Shown piece after piece: positions 35,310-43,568 of a DNA stretch of 50,528 nt. Each line of letters opens with the position of its first letter. Position 1 is the first letter of the stretch. The stretch spans positions 1-50,528 of the forward strand of contig PBRP01000143.1 of the NCBI GenBank assembly GCA_002726655.1, written 5' to 3'. Source of the stretch: Gammaproteobacteria bacterium (GTDB lineage Bacteria; Pseudomonadota; Gammaproteobacteria; Pseudomonadales; Azotimanducaceae). The notes beneath the pieces are model-generated. The model saw only the letters and a program-made list of their open reading frames with translations. It did no database searches and was not told the DNA's origin. Both the position numbers and the translations under genes were made by a program.

Positions 35310-35858
35310 ATGCGACTGGATACCCCACGAATAGCTCCAATCCACGAAGACTACTGGAGTGACGAAACCAGAGAAAACATGAAACAACAGCATGCCCAGG
35401 GCGAAGTTGCCAATATCTGGCGCACAATGGCCAACCACGAAAAGCTGGCAAAACGTTGGCAGGTCTTTGGCGCCCATATCCTTTCCAAATCAACCCTGTC
35501 TGCCCGGGAACGTGAAATTCTGATTCTGAGAACAGGCTGGCTATGTCAGGCGGAATATGAATGGGGGCAACATGTCGTAATTGGTAAAAATGCCGGACTT
35601 TCCGATGAAGAGATAGCGAGCATTAAGGAAGGATCATCAGCCTCGCTCTGGAGTGACCATGAAAGGCTGCTCATCACGGCGGCTGACGAACTCATTGGTG
35701 ACGCATTTATGACAACAGAGACATGGAACGGTCTGGCAGAAACCTATTCAGAGCAGCAGTTGATGGATGTCGTTTTCACCTGCGGCCAGTACAACCTTGT
35801 CTCGATGGCATTAAATACGTTCGGAGTACAGTTGGACTCGAATATTTCCGGATTCTAA
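35310..35858 (+). CDS. Carboxymuconolactone decarboxylase/AhpD-like protein
   Basis: 182-residue all-helical protein of the CMD/AhpD fold. The conserved core reads LSAREREILILRTGWLCQAEYEWGQHV, then GLSDEEIASI; the YEWGQH block is the family signature. Only one Cys is present at the AhpD CxxC site (WLCQAEYEW), so peroxidase reduction by the AhpD mechanism is unlikely and a decarboxylase- or lactonase-like role is possible. It sits 51 bp after the ChaC-like gene. A strong hairpin lies downstream. Confidence 0.85.
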   Translation: MRLDTPRIAPIHEDYWSDETRENMKQQHAQGEVANIWRTMANHEKLAKRWQVFGAHILSKSTLSAREREILILRTGWLCQAEYEWGQHVVIGKNAGLSDEEIASIKEGSSASLWSDHERLLITAADELIGDAFMTTETWNGLAETYSEQQLMDVVFTCGQYNLVSMALNTFGVQLDSNISGF

Positions 35859-35891
35859 TTTGTGCTTATCTGAATTTGAATAAATACGAGG

Positions 35892-35942
35892 CTAGCCCGG
35901 CCATTTCATGAAGGGATCGGAATTTAGGATGGTCCGGGCTAG
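35892..35942. terminator. Two-way terminator-like hairpin between convergent genes
   Basis: CTAGCCCGG at 35892-35900 pairs perfectly with CCGGGCTAG at 35934-35942; the adjacent CCAT and ATGG extend the stem with one bulged T. The loop holds the short palindrome TTCATGAA. The right arm overlaps the stop codon of the phosphotransferase gene on the minus strand. The position between two converging genes fits shared termination. Confidence 0.6.
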
Positions 35943-36994
35943 TCAATAACAACGGTCTTATCTATCTGGGCCCAGGCTAGTTTCGCCATATCTGAAGCAC
36001 CAGATCCAGCCGATTCAGCGTGCCCACTCGCGGCTGTACCATCTAATACGCGTTTAGCAATGCCCTGGAGAATCGCCGCCATCTTGAACATATTGAAAGC
36101 AATGTAGTAATCCCAGTTATCGATGCCGCTTCGACCCGTTCTACGACAATAGGCCTCAACGTACTCTTCCTCACTTGGGATACCGAGGGACTTTAGATCA
36201 AGGCCCTGCAACATGTCCCGGTAGGGTCTGCATAGATAAGCAAAGTCAGAAATCGGACACCCCAGCGTGCTCAGCTCCCAGTCAAGAATACCAATGACCC
36301 GGTTCTCTTTGGCATGCATCATCATATTGGCTATCTGAGGATCACCATGGACTATCGAGCAGGAGGCATCTTGCGGTACATTTTTCGGCAGATAATCGAT
36401 GAGATTGTCCATGTAAGGGTTCTCTTCAGTCTTTGTATACTCGTACTGACCGGACCACCGGGATACCTGGCGCGCAATATAGTCCGAATGTTTGCCAAAA
36501 TCAGACAAACCTACCGCCTCAAAATCAACATTATGGAGCTTGGCCATAGCTTCATTCGCTGAATCCCAAAACTCTCCCCGCTCAAATGGCGCATAGGGTC
36601 CGGCGGTAGAGTCCCAGATAACCCTGCCATCGAGGTACTCCATAATATAGAACCAGGTACCTATAACTGAATCATCAGTACACAAGGCATAGGTCTTTGC
36701 AGTGGGAACTTCTGTATCCCGAAGAGCAGACAGCACCCGATATTCACGATCAACGGCATGAGCCGACTTCAGTAGTATTCCAGGGGGTTTGCGACGCAGG
36801 ACATAATGTTTGCCACCTGCAGTGAGGAGATAGGTTGGATTTGATTGGCCGCCGGCAAATTCTTCAACCGACAGCTCACCTGAGTAACCTTCTACATTGT
36901 CCCCCATATATTGCTGCAAGGCTGCCGTATCAAATTGATGCCGTTCCTGGACTTCTATGGTCCCGGTGTTCTCTTGGACCTGAAAATCTGTCAT
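35939..36994 (-). CDS. Phosphotransferase family protein, ACAD10/11 N-domain-like
   Basis: 351-residue aminoglycoside-phosphotransferase/choline-kinase fold protein. The ATP-binding front reads YLLTAGGKHYVLRRKPPG; the catalytic loop is VHGDPQIANMM (HGDxxxxN) and the metal-binding segment ILDWELSTLG. This combination is characteristic of the ACAD10/ACAD11-type kinase domain, which phosphorylates hydroxyacyl-CoAs in related systems. No acyl-CoA dehydrogenase gene lies next to it. It converges with the CMD-like gene and is preceded by the ferredoxin oxidoreductase genes on the same strand. Confidence 0.88.
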   Translation of the reverse strand: MTDFQVQENTGTIEVQERHQFDTAALQQYMGDNVEGYSGELSVEEFAGGQSNPTYLLTAGGKHYVLRRKPPGILLKSAHAVDREYRVLSALRDTEVPTAKTYALCTDDSVIGTWFYIMEYLDGRVIWDSTAGPYAPFERGEFWDSANEAMAKLHNVDFEAVGLSDFGKHSDYIARQVSRWSGQYEYTKTEENPYMDNLIDYLPKNVPQDASCSIVHGDPQIANMMMHAKENRVIGILDWELSTLGCPISDFAYLCRPYRDMLQGLDLKSLGIPSEEEYVEAYCRRTGRSGIDNWDYYIAFNMFKMAAILQGIAKRVLDGTAASGHAESAGSGASDMAKLAWAQIDKTVVID

Positions 36995-37042
36995 TTATCC
37001 TCCTGAAAAAAAGCAACCAACACTATTCAATTTCAACCCTGG

Positions 37043-38059
37043 TCAGACTTCCCAGGTATGTCCGTCTCGCAGCAAGGCATTGAGGTCAGTAGTTTCCTTT
37101 CTTTCGCGTACTGCATCCCGCTGTTCATAGACTTCCGTGTGATACGGACTGGTGGGGTTACAGTAAAGAACTCCAATAGGGACCGGGAATTCCGGTGATT
37201 TGAGTTCAGCAAGCATGTGCGCCAGGACTTTGTTGGTTTCATCATGTACCACAAGGTCTTCCTCTGAAACACCGTCCTCACCAAGGTCGACCACTTCGAG
37301 TTTCAAAGCGATTGAATTCAGACGGAGACCTTTTTGATTTTCTCCCCCGAATACCAGTGGTTTACCATGTTCCAGCAGAAGTCTTGTCTCAGCGGCAGTT
37401 TTCTTATTCTTTACGTGCTCAAAAATACCATCGTTGAAAACGTTGCAATTCTGATAGATCTCAACAAATGAAGCACCAACATGATCATGAGCACGCACCA
37501 GGACCGAAGCTAGATGTTTGGCCTCTGTATCAATTGATCGGGCGACGAACCTTGCGCCAGCCCCAATAGCAAAGGTGCAGGGTCGAAGGGGCATATCAAG
37601 CGAACCATCCGGGGTTGATGGTGATTTTGTTCCTACCTTTGAAGTTGGAGAATACTGCCCTTTAGTCAGTCCGTAGATTTCATTGTTGAACAACAACAAC
37701 TGCAAATCGACATTCCTGCGAAGTACATGCAATGTGTGATTCCCGCCGATACTGAGCGCATCACCGTCACCTGTAACTACCCAGACATCCAGTTCAGGGT
37801 TTGCCAGCTTAACCCCGGTTGCAACCGAAGCCGCACGCCCATGGATCGTATGGAAACCATAGGTATTCATGTAATAGGGAAACCGGGAAGAGCAACCAAT
37901 ACCAGAAACGAATACCATATTTTCTCTGGGGACTCCCAGTTCAGGCATAACTTTCTGCACGGTCTTAAGGATGGCGTAGTCTCCACAACCCGGACACCAA
38001 CGAACTTCCTGATCAGAAACGAGATCCTTAACAGCGATTTTCTGTTCGGTTGCACTCAT
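37043..38059 (-). CDS. 2-oxoacid:ferredoxin oxidoreductase beta subunit, KorB-like
   Basis: 338-residue subunit that binds thiamine diphosphate and one 4Fe-4S cluster. Cluster ligands are expected in WCPGCGDYA (C22, C25), GIGCSSR (C56) and YQNCNVFND. The TPP motif is VVTGDGDALSIGGNH. The FYPYYMNTYGFHTIHGRA-like segment and overall length fit 2-oxoglutarate:ferredoxin oxidoreductase (KorB) of aerobic bacteria more than pyruvate-specific enzymes. The ATG overlaps the alpha-subunit stop by 4 bp, as expected for a heterodimer. Confidence 0.92.
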   Translation of the reverse strand: MSATEQKIAVKDLVSDQEVRWCPGCGDYAILKTVQKVMPELGVPRENMVFVSGIGCSSRFPYYMNTYGFHTIHGRAASVATGVKLANPELDVWVVTGDGDALSIGGNHTLHVLRRNVDLQLLLFNNEIYGLTKGQYSPTSKVGTKSPSTPDGSLDMPLRPCTFAIGAGARFVARSIDTEAKHLASVLVRAHDHVGASFVEIYQNCNVFNDGIFEHVKNKKTAAETRLLLEHGKPLVFGGENQKGLRLNSIALKLEVVDLGEDGVSEEDLVVHDETNKVLAHMLAELKSPEFPVPIGVLYCNPTSPYHTEVYEQRDAVRERKETTDLNALLRDGHTWEV

Positions 38060-39930
38060 TTCGCTGACTCCAATTGAGCACGGATAGCACCTTCAATTTC
38101 TTCAATCTTGAAGGGCTGACCCGATATTTTATTTAGTTTCTGTGCATCTAAGAGGAAGATAGAGCGTATCAGTGAGGCAAACTGCCCTGTGTTCATTTCA
38201 GGCACCAGGAGTGCATCAAAACTGGACAAAAGCTGGCCCAGGTTAGATGGCAGCGGCCACAGGTAACGAACATGAATTTGTGAGACATCCAGACCCGCTT
38301 CCCGGCTGCGTTTTACTGCCTGAAAAATGGCGCCGTAGGTTGAACCCCAGCCGACAACAGCTAGCTTGCCGCTATTGTTTCCAACTGCAACTTCCTGCTC
38401 CGGTATGTATTTTGCGATACCATCTATTTTCTTACTGCGAAGATCCGTCATCTTCTGATGATTTTCAGAATCGTAGGAAATGTCACCTGTCTCAATACTT
38501 TTTTCGATACCACCAATTCTATGTTCCAGGCCAGGGGTACCTGGTTTCGCCCAGACCCGGGCTAATGTCTCTGGATCACGGTTGGCGGGTGAAAAACCTT
38601 CTGCCTCAGTCTCAAACTTTACTGGAAAGGGTTCGAAATCATTCACGTCAGGAATTCTCCAGGGTTGAGAAGCATTGGAGAGATATCCATCACTTAAGAT
38701 CAGGACCGGTGTTGTGAACTGCGTGGCAATCCTGCTTGCTTCTATGGCGACTTCAAAACAATCGATTGAAGTTGAGGCGGCAATTACCGGCAGCATGGTG
38801 TCTGCGTGGCGACCATATAGTGCCTGATTCAAATCCGACTGTTCAGTTTTAGTGGGTAAACCCGTGGAAGGGCCACCGCGCTGAGTATTGATGACAACCA
38901 TTGGCAGTTCAGCTGCACAGGCCAGGGAAATAGCTTCACCCTTGAGCGAAATACCGGGACCCGAACTGGAGGTTACACCCAGTGAGCCCGCGAAAGATGC
39001 TCCAACTGCTGCACAGATAGCAGCTATTTCATCTTCTGCCTGAAAGGTGACGACATCAAAATGTTTTTGCATTGACAAGGTATGCAGCACACCTGACGCT
39101 GGTGTTATGGGATAGGATGCAAACACCAGCGGTAAATCCGCTAACTGACTACCGGCTATTAACCCAAAAGCCAGAGCCTCGGTACCGGTGATATTCCTGT
39201 AAACTCCAGGCACGACGTCCGCTGCTGGGACCTTGTAGACATCTACGCCACTTGGCAGTTCCGCCGTTTCCCCGTAAGTATGGCCAGCATTCAGTGCCTC
39301 TACATTTGCCTCTGCAATCTCAGGTTTGCTAGCAAATTTCTTCCTTAGTCCGTCAATTGCCTCATCGCGGCTCCGGTCAAAGAGCCACATGGTCAACCCA
39401 AGTGTCCACATGTTCTTACAACGTACGGCAAATTTATGTGACAGACCGTAGGGCTTTACGACAGCAATGACCTGCTTGGTAATATCTATGGCCAGGAGCT
39501 TGAAAGCATCCAGTGAGCCGTCTTCAAGTGGATTCGACTTATAACCAGCACGTGCGAGGTTCTTGTCAGTAAATGCATCACTATCGGCAACAATAAGGCC
39601 GCCAATCACGAGGTCCTTTAAGTTGGTAATCAGTGCCGCCGGATTCATCGCCACCAACACATCAAGATGATCGCCAGCCGTGCTGACGTCTTCAGAGCCA
39701 AAATAAATCTGGAATGCAGAAACACCAAAGGTGGCACCCGCGGGAGCACGAATCTCTGCGGGGAAATCGGGAAAGGTTGACAGATCATTCCCATAGACGG
39801 CAGTTGCGTCGGTAAAGTTGTTGCCCGTAAGTTGCATACCATCACCGGAATCACCGGCAAATCGAATGACCACGTCACTAATGACTTTATTCTCTTGTTC
39901 TCCAGCAGATGAGCTTCCGGCAACCGACAT
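38056..39930 (-). CDS. 2-oxoacid:ferredoxin oxidoreductase alpha subunit (gamma-alpha fusion), KorA-like
   Basis: 624 residues with the gamma domain fused in front: RFAGDSGDGMQLTGNNFTD (about 24-42) and FPAEIRAPAG. The alpha/pyrimidine-binding part begins near FASYPITPASGVLHTL, and QRGGPSTGLPTKTEQSDL is the classic signature. With the beta subunit it cleaves a 2-oxoacid with CoA to acyl-CoA, CO2 and reduced ferredoxin; 2-oxoglutarate is the most likely substrate from the arrangement. The tandem overlap shows an operon. Upstream, 39931-40121 holds a tandem 8-bp repeat (GAGCTACA twice at 40018-40033). Confidence 0.92.
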   Translation of the reverse strand: MSVAGSSSAGEQENKVISDVVIRFAGDSGDGMQLTGNNFTDATAVYGNDLSTFPDFPAEIRAPAGATFGVSAFQIYFGSEDVSTAGDHLDVLVAMNPAALITNLKDLVIGGLIVADSDAFTDKNLARAGYKSNPLEDGSLDAFKLLAIDITKQVIAVVKPYGLSHKFAVRCKNMWTLGLTMWLFDRSRDEAIDGLRKKFASKPEIAEANVEALNAGHTYGETAELPSGVDVYKVPAADVVPGVYRNITGTEALAFGLIAGSQLADLPLVFASYPITPASGVLHTLSMQKHFDVVTFQAEDEIAAICAAVGASFAGSLGVTSSSGPGISLKGEAISLACAAELPMVVINTQRGGPSTGLPTKTEQSDLNQALYGRHADTMLPVIAASTSIDCFEVAIEASRIATQFTTPVLILSDGYLSNASQPWRIPDVNDFEPFPVKFETEAEGFSPANRDPETLARVWAKPGTPGLEHRIGGIEKSIETGDISYDSENHQKMTDLRSKKIDGIAKYIPEQEVAVGNNSGKLAVVGWGSTYGAIFQAVKRSREAGLDVSQIHVRYLWPLPSNLGQLLSSFDALLVPEMNTGQFASLIRSIFLLDAQKLNKISGQPFKIEEIEGAIRAQLESAK

Positions 39931-40121
39931 ACTATTTGTTTCCCTCTTCTTTAACTTTATCTAGGCTGGATCCGGACATAGAGCGGGTCACTCCAGGCAG
40001 CCTCCAAGGCGGTTAGAGAGCTACAGAGCTACAGACAGGCTTTGTCCCGACACCAAACGGGCGGCGCATTTTAACAGACACATCACATTTTTGGTAATTC
40101 GCGTTATTGAGGCCAGATGCT

Positions 40122-41693
40122 TCAGGCTGATAGAACGCGGAGGTTCATTACCACTGAGCCAATAATTATCTGGTCACCACTGTCAATCGAGACCAGCCCC
40201 TTTTCTTCGATGGATTGACCGTTCACGGACGTACCATTAGTCGAACCCAGGTCCTCAATAAAGACCCTGTTTTTCATAACTCGCATCCGGGCATGCTTTC
40301 TGGATACATCAGCATGATTAATAACATAAGGAGAATCCTTCGGATTTCGCCCAATAATCACACCACCTATGTTAAGCAACTGATCACCGGATATCCGAAG
40401 CAGATAACGAATCCCATCGTCATCGCGTCCATCAAGAACAAATTCATCGAAAGCTTCATCATGAAGCTCGGTACTGACCACTGATTCTGCCACGTCATTA
40501 CTCGAAACGGGGGGCTCCTTAACTAGCGTCGGTAATGCCCTATTCCTCCTCCTCTGCAGCACGAAGATAATTGCAATGCCCAGCAACAGTACGATAGTAA
40601 TCCCAATAAGGATATTTTCCCTGAAAGCCGCAGAGCTTCTCTGTTGATCCATAGCCGATGTAAACCGCTGCTCCGAGTCCAACTGACTTTTTTCATACTT
40701 CTCTTTCATGACCCGGGCTTCTTCTTTCAGGTCCCCGGTCTTTCTAGCTAATTCAAGCCTGATTGCTTCCGCGTTCTTCTGCGCCGCTTCCGCAGCTTGC
40801 AGAGCAAAATCAGCTTTCTGGCGAGCTTCCTTAGTTTGCCTTTCCAGTGAGTCGTTCCGTCTGCTGGATTGCCGCAACTTCTTCTCCAGGGAGCTTGCCA
40901 ACGCTTGTGCTTCTAACGCACCATCCTGTGCTTTTTTCGCTTCGATTGCGGCGAACTCCGCCTGGTTTTTCGCCTGATCAACTTCTGACACACACCCTCT
41001 TGCAGCAAAGGTAATCTTAATATTCTGCGACGAAAGCAATAAACGCAGCGATGTCATATTGACGACACGAATGCTTCCATCAGAGCCAGGAGCCCTCATA
41101 TTCAAGCCAATTACATGTCCACATTCATTCAACAACACCGAGCCGAGTCCTCCTTCTCCCAGCATGGCTGAATGACTGAACAACACAACATCAGATGTGG
41201 CCATCTCGTAACTACTTCGCAATATCCCTCGTGCCAGCCCAACGGAGGTATTATCACCACCCCATTTAACGGCTGACCAAATAACGTCCCCCACATCTGG
41301 TGACTCCTGGCCAAACTCAAGTGGCGGTATATTCAGGCCATTTACCTTGAGTAATGCAAAGTCATAGGATGGTTCATTTCGCAAAACACGGGCGACCAAT
41401 TCTGCGCCCGAATTGGGAATGCTTATGGTAGTTGTATCACTGCCTTCTAGATAACTTGAATTAGTAACCACATAGCCATTAAACCTATCTGACTGCACGA
41501 CAAAGCCGGAACCACGTGTCAGTATTGTTTTTCCCTGGTACGAGTTTACTGTGACGATGCTCATATTGAGTAATGATTCACGCAACTCAGCATTCGCGGG
41601 GCTCAGCACAAGGGAAAAGACGGGCAAAAACAGCATCCACACTGACAACAAAGCAATGGGGCGATGTCCGGATATCAGTGAACTACCAAGCAA
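40122..41693 (-). CDS. Membrane FHA-domain protein with an inactive trypsin-like domain
   Basis: 523 residues in four parts: a signal peptide (about 1-35, ending SPANA), a periplasmic S1C/HtrA-like domain (40-225), a long Ala/Glu-rich coiled coil (236-350), one membrane helix (360-380) and a cytoplasmic FHA domain (440-520; GR at 448, SRKH at 464-467, STNG at 484-487). The protease triad looks broken: the VTNAH-type His is Ser (VVTNSS, 77-80), Asp111 is kept, and the GNSGGP loop reads GEGGLGS without a Ser at the nucleophile position. It probably senses a periplasmic ligand or peptide and recruits phosphothreonine partners inside. Confidence 0.85.
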   Translation of the reverse strand: MLGSSLISGHRPIALLSVWMLFLPVFSLVLSPANAELRESLLNMSIVTVNSYQGKTILTRGSGFVVQSDRFNGYVVTNSSYLEGSDTTTISIPNSGAELVARVLRNEPSYDFALLKVNGLNIPPLEFGQESPDVGDVIWSAVKWGGDNTSVGLARGILRSSYEMATSDVVLFSHSAMLGEGGLGSVLLNECGHVIGLNMRAPGSDGSIRVVNMTSLRLLLSSQNIKITFAARGCVSEVDQAKNQAEFAAIEAKKAQDGALEAQALASSLEKKLRQSSRRNDSLERQTKEARQKADFALQAAEAAQKNAEAIRLELARKTGDLKEEARVMKEKYEKSQLDSEQRFTSAMDQQRSSAAFRENILIGITIVLLLGIAIIFVLQRRRNRALPTLVKEPPVSSNDVAESVVSTELHDEAFDEFVLDGRDDDGIRYLLRISGDQLLNIGGVIIGRNPKDSPYVINHADVSRKHARMRVMKNRVFIEDLGSTNGTSVNGQSIEEKGLVSIDSGDQIIIGSVVMNLRVLSA

Positions 41694-41778
41694 GGGCGGG
41701 TCCTCATTTGTTGAAATATACTATGCTCCAAACCGCTGAAAACTCAATGAAATCACATCCTTACCTCTGTATTGAAGG

Positions 41779-41807
41779 GGCCAGGTTGTGAATAGCTCAA
41801 CCTGGCC
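41779..41807. other. Perfect 10-bp hairpin between divergent genes
   Basis: GGCCAGGTTG, a 9-base loop and CAACCTGGCC form a perfect stem in the 289-bp gap between the FHA gene (minus) and the LLM gene (plus). Because both genes point away from it, it is not an obvious terminator of either. It could be an attenuator, an operator or the end of an unannotated small RNA. No T-run follows on the plus strand. Confidence 0.55.
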
Positions 41808-41982
41808 GGTGGTACCGCTCGTCCTATTTTCACCTTCCTAGTTACTACCCGGACATTGTATGTTCTGAACTAATTTTGCGAAACACGTAATCCGTTAGTG
41901 AGAACCTGTCTTCCCCTTGTTATCAGTTCAGGAAATGGCGCACAATACCGAACATGTGCACCTAACCAAAAGGATGAAAATT

Positions 41983-42885
41983 ATGCGATTTAGCTTCTGG
42001 CCACAACCAACACAATCGTTTGAAACCATGAATAGTCTCGCGAGTCACGTGGAGAAAACAGGGTGGGATGGATTGTGGCTGGCCGATCACTTCATGCCAA
42101 ACGACAAGGACATCAGTTCGCCCTGGCCGGAAGCCTGGACCACTCTTTCAGCACTCGCAGCGGTGGTGCCAAGATTAAGAATGGGCACACTGGTTAGCGG
42201 CAACACTTACCGACACCCAGCAGTACTGGCCAAAATGGCAGCAACTGTAGACCATATATCTGGTGGTCGACTCGTGCTTGGGCTGGGTTCCGGCTGGCAG
42301 GAAAACGAGCATGAAAAATATGGCATCCCCTTCTATACCGTCAACAGTCGTTTGCGAAGACTCGAGGAAGCCTGCCAGGTCATCAGGGCTTTATACTCTG
42401 AAGACTCAGCCAATTTTCAGGGCGAGTTTTACCAGCTCCAGGATGCGCCTCTGGTGCCGAAACCGAAACAGAATACTCTTCCACTTATGATCGGTGGAGG
42501 CGGCGAGAAAGTGACGATGAAAATTGCCGCAAAGTATGCCGATGAATGGAATGTCTGGGGAACCGTGGAAACCCTCATTAGCAAGATGAACATACTGGAC
42601 AGGCACTGTGAGGATGTTTCTCGGGATGCGAGTGAAATTCAACGCTCAGCCGTGGCCCTGATGTATCTGACGGATGATGATGCGCTCGCAAAGAAAATGA
42701 ATGCGGCCAATGGTGCTGGCGGAATGGCCACCATCGCAGGAAATGTAACCCAGGTACAGGACATTGCTGGCGCCTATAAGGAGGCCGGTGTAGACGAGCT
42801 TATAGTTCCTGATTTCACAATGGGCGAGGACAAGCTTGATATTCTCGACAGGTTAATCAATGAGGTGGCACCGGTCGCAAGGTAG
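41983..42885 (+). CDS. LLM-class flavin-dependent oxidoreductase (luciferase-like)
   Basis: 301 residues from the ATG at 41983 (MRFSFWPQPTQ), with AAAGGA 8 nt upstream; earlier in-frame ATGs add non-family sequence. The fold is the luciferase-like TIM barrel: GWDGLWLADHFMP, RLRMGTLVSGNTYRHPAVLAKMAATVDHISGGRLVLGLGSG (positions about 64-104) and LPLMIGGGGEKV. Database homologues are often called F420-dependent, but FMN is just as possible and no F420 synthesis gene is visible. Substrate unknown. It is transcribed alone. Confidence 0.88.
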   Translation: MRFSFWPQPTQSFETMNSLASHVEKTGWDGLWLADHFMPNDKDISSPWPEAWTTLSALAAVVPRLRMGTLVSGNTYRHPAVLAKMAATVDHISGGRLVLGLGSGWQENEHEKYGIPFYTVNSRLRRLEEACQVIRALYSEDSANFQGEFYQLQDAPLVPKPKQNTLPLMIGGGGEKVTMKIAAKYADEWNVWGTVETLISKMNILDRHCEDVSRDASEIQRSAVALMYLTDDDALAKKMNAANGAGGMATIAGNVTQVQDIAGAYKEAGVDELIVPDFTMGEDKLDILDRLINEVAPVAR

Positions 42886-42985
42886 CTACCGGTTGCGACA
42901 AACGTCGGAACGACCAAACCTGAGAGGACATATCCCCACCAATGGGCCTCTGTATTGCGGGGTATCGCGTTCCAAAGCGAGTCGC

Positions 42986-43519
42986 TTACATTTTTAATTC
43001 TGGTTTGAATCCAGCAGCACGTGCTTCCCAGGTTTCGGAAATGGTTGCACCATAGGACGTAAGCGCCTTTTTGGATTCATCGCTATCAACTTCCTGCAGA
43101 CATCGGGCAGCGTTACTGCGCAAACGAGCATCTGGCTCCTTCAGCAGGGGAATCAGCATCGATTCGACTTTAGCCGGGTTTCGCTGTAGAAACGCTGTGC
43201 AAAAATCTTGTACCAGTTGCCTTCGTCTCAGACTATCCTTTCCCAACGTGATCTCTCGCTCAAAATATTCCAACACCTCATCATTAGGGAAAATCGTCAG
43301 CGCAAGCGCAGCCCGGGCACGAATGAAGTTAACCTGCTGCTCATCATCCGCGATTGCCAGCAGTGGCTTGTAAACATCAGGGCCAATAAGCCGCAGCTTT
43401 TCCTCGGGAAGTTGCCACTCGTAACCCTGCAGCAGGTCAATAACATCGCCATCAGCAGGAAAAGCGGGAACAGCCCAAAGGCTTGTGACGGTCAGAAAAA
43501 TTGTAATTGAGAGATATCT
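42986..43519 (-). CDS. Exported HEAT-repeat-like protein of unknown function
   Basis: I prefer the GTG at 43519 (V-R-Y-L-S-I-T-I-F-L), which has CGGGAG 6 nt upstream and opens directly with a signal peptide ending near AFPA; an ATG at 43552 would place 11 polar residues ahead of it. The mature part has helical repeats resembling HEAT/PBS-lyase units (FIRARAALALTIFPNDEV and DARLRSNAARCLQEVDSDESKKAL). About 177 residues. It probably binds a protein in the periplasm. It is 3' of glmS on the same strand, 16 bp away. Confidence 0.7.
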   Translation of the reverse strand, partial: RYLSITIFLTVTSLWAVPAFPADGDVIDLLQGYEWQLPEEKLRLIGPDVYKPLLAIADDEQQVNFIRARAALALTIFPNDEVLEYFEREITLGKDSLRRRQLVQDFCTAFLQRNPAKVESMLIPLLKEPDARLRSNAARCLQEVDSDESKKALTSYGATISETWEARAAGFKPELKM

Positions 43520-43568
43520 CACAATACACTCCCGGTCAGAATACTTAATCATTGCCCATAATATACCT

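Noticed and set aside
38247-38717. 156-codon open frame antisense to the ferredoxin oxidoreductase alpha gene
   Set aside because: Lies entirely inside a well-supported gene and shows no domain.
43005-43020. tRNA-like T-loop sequence (GGTTTGAATCC)
   Set aside because: It lies inside the HEAT-repeat gene and no acceptor or anticodon stems surround it.
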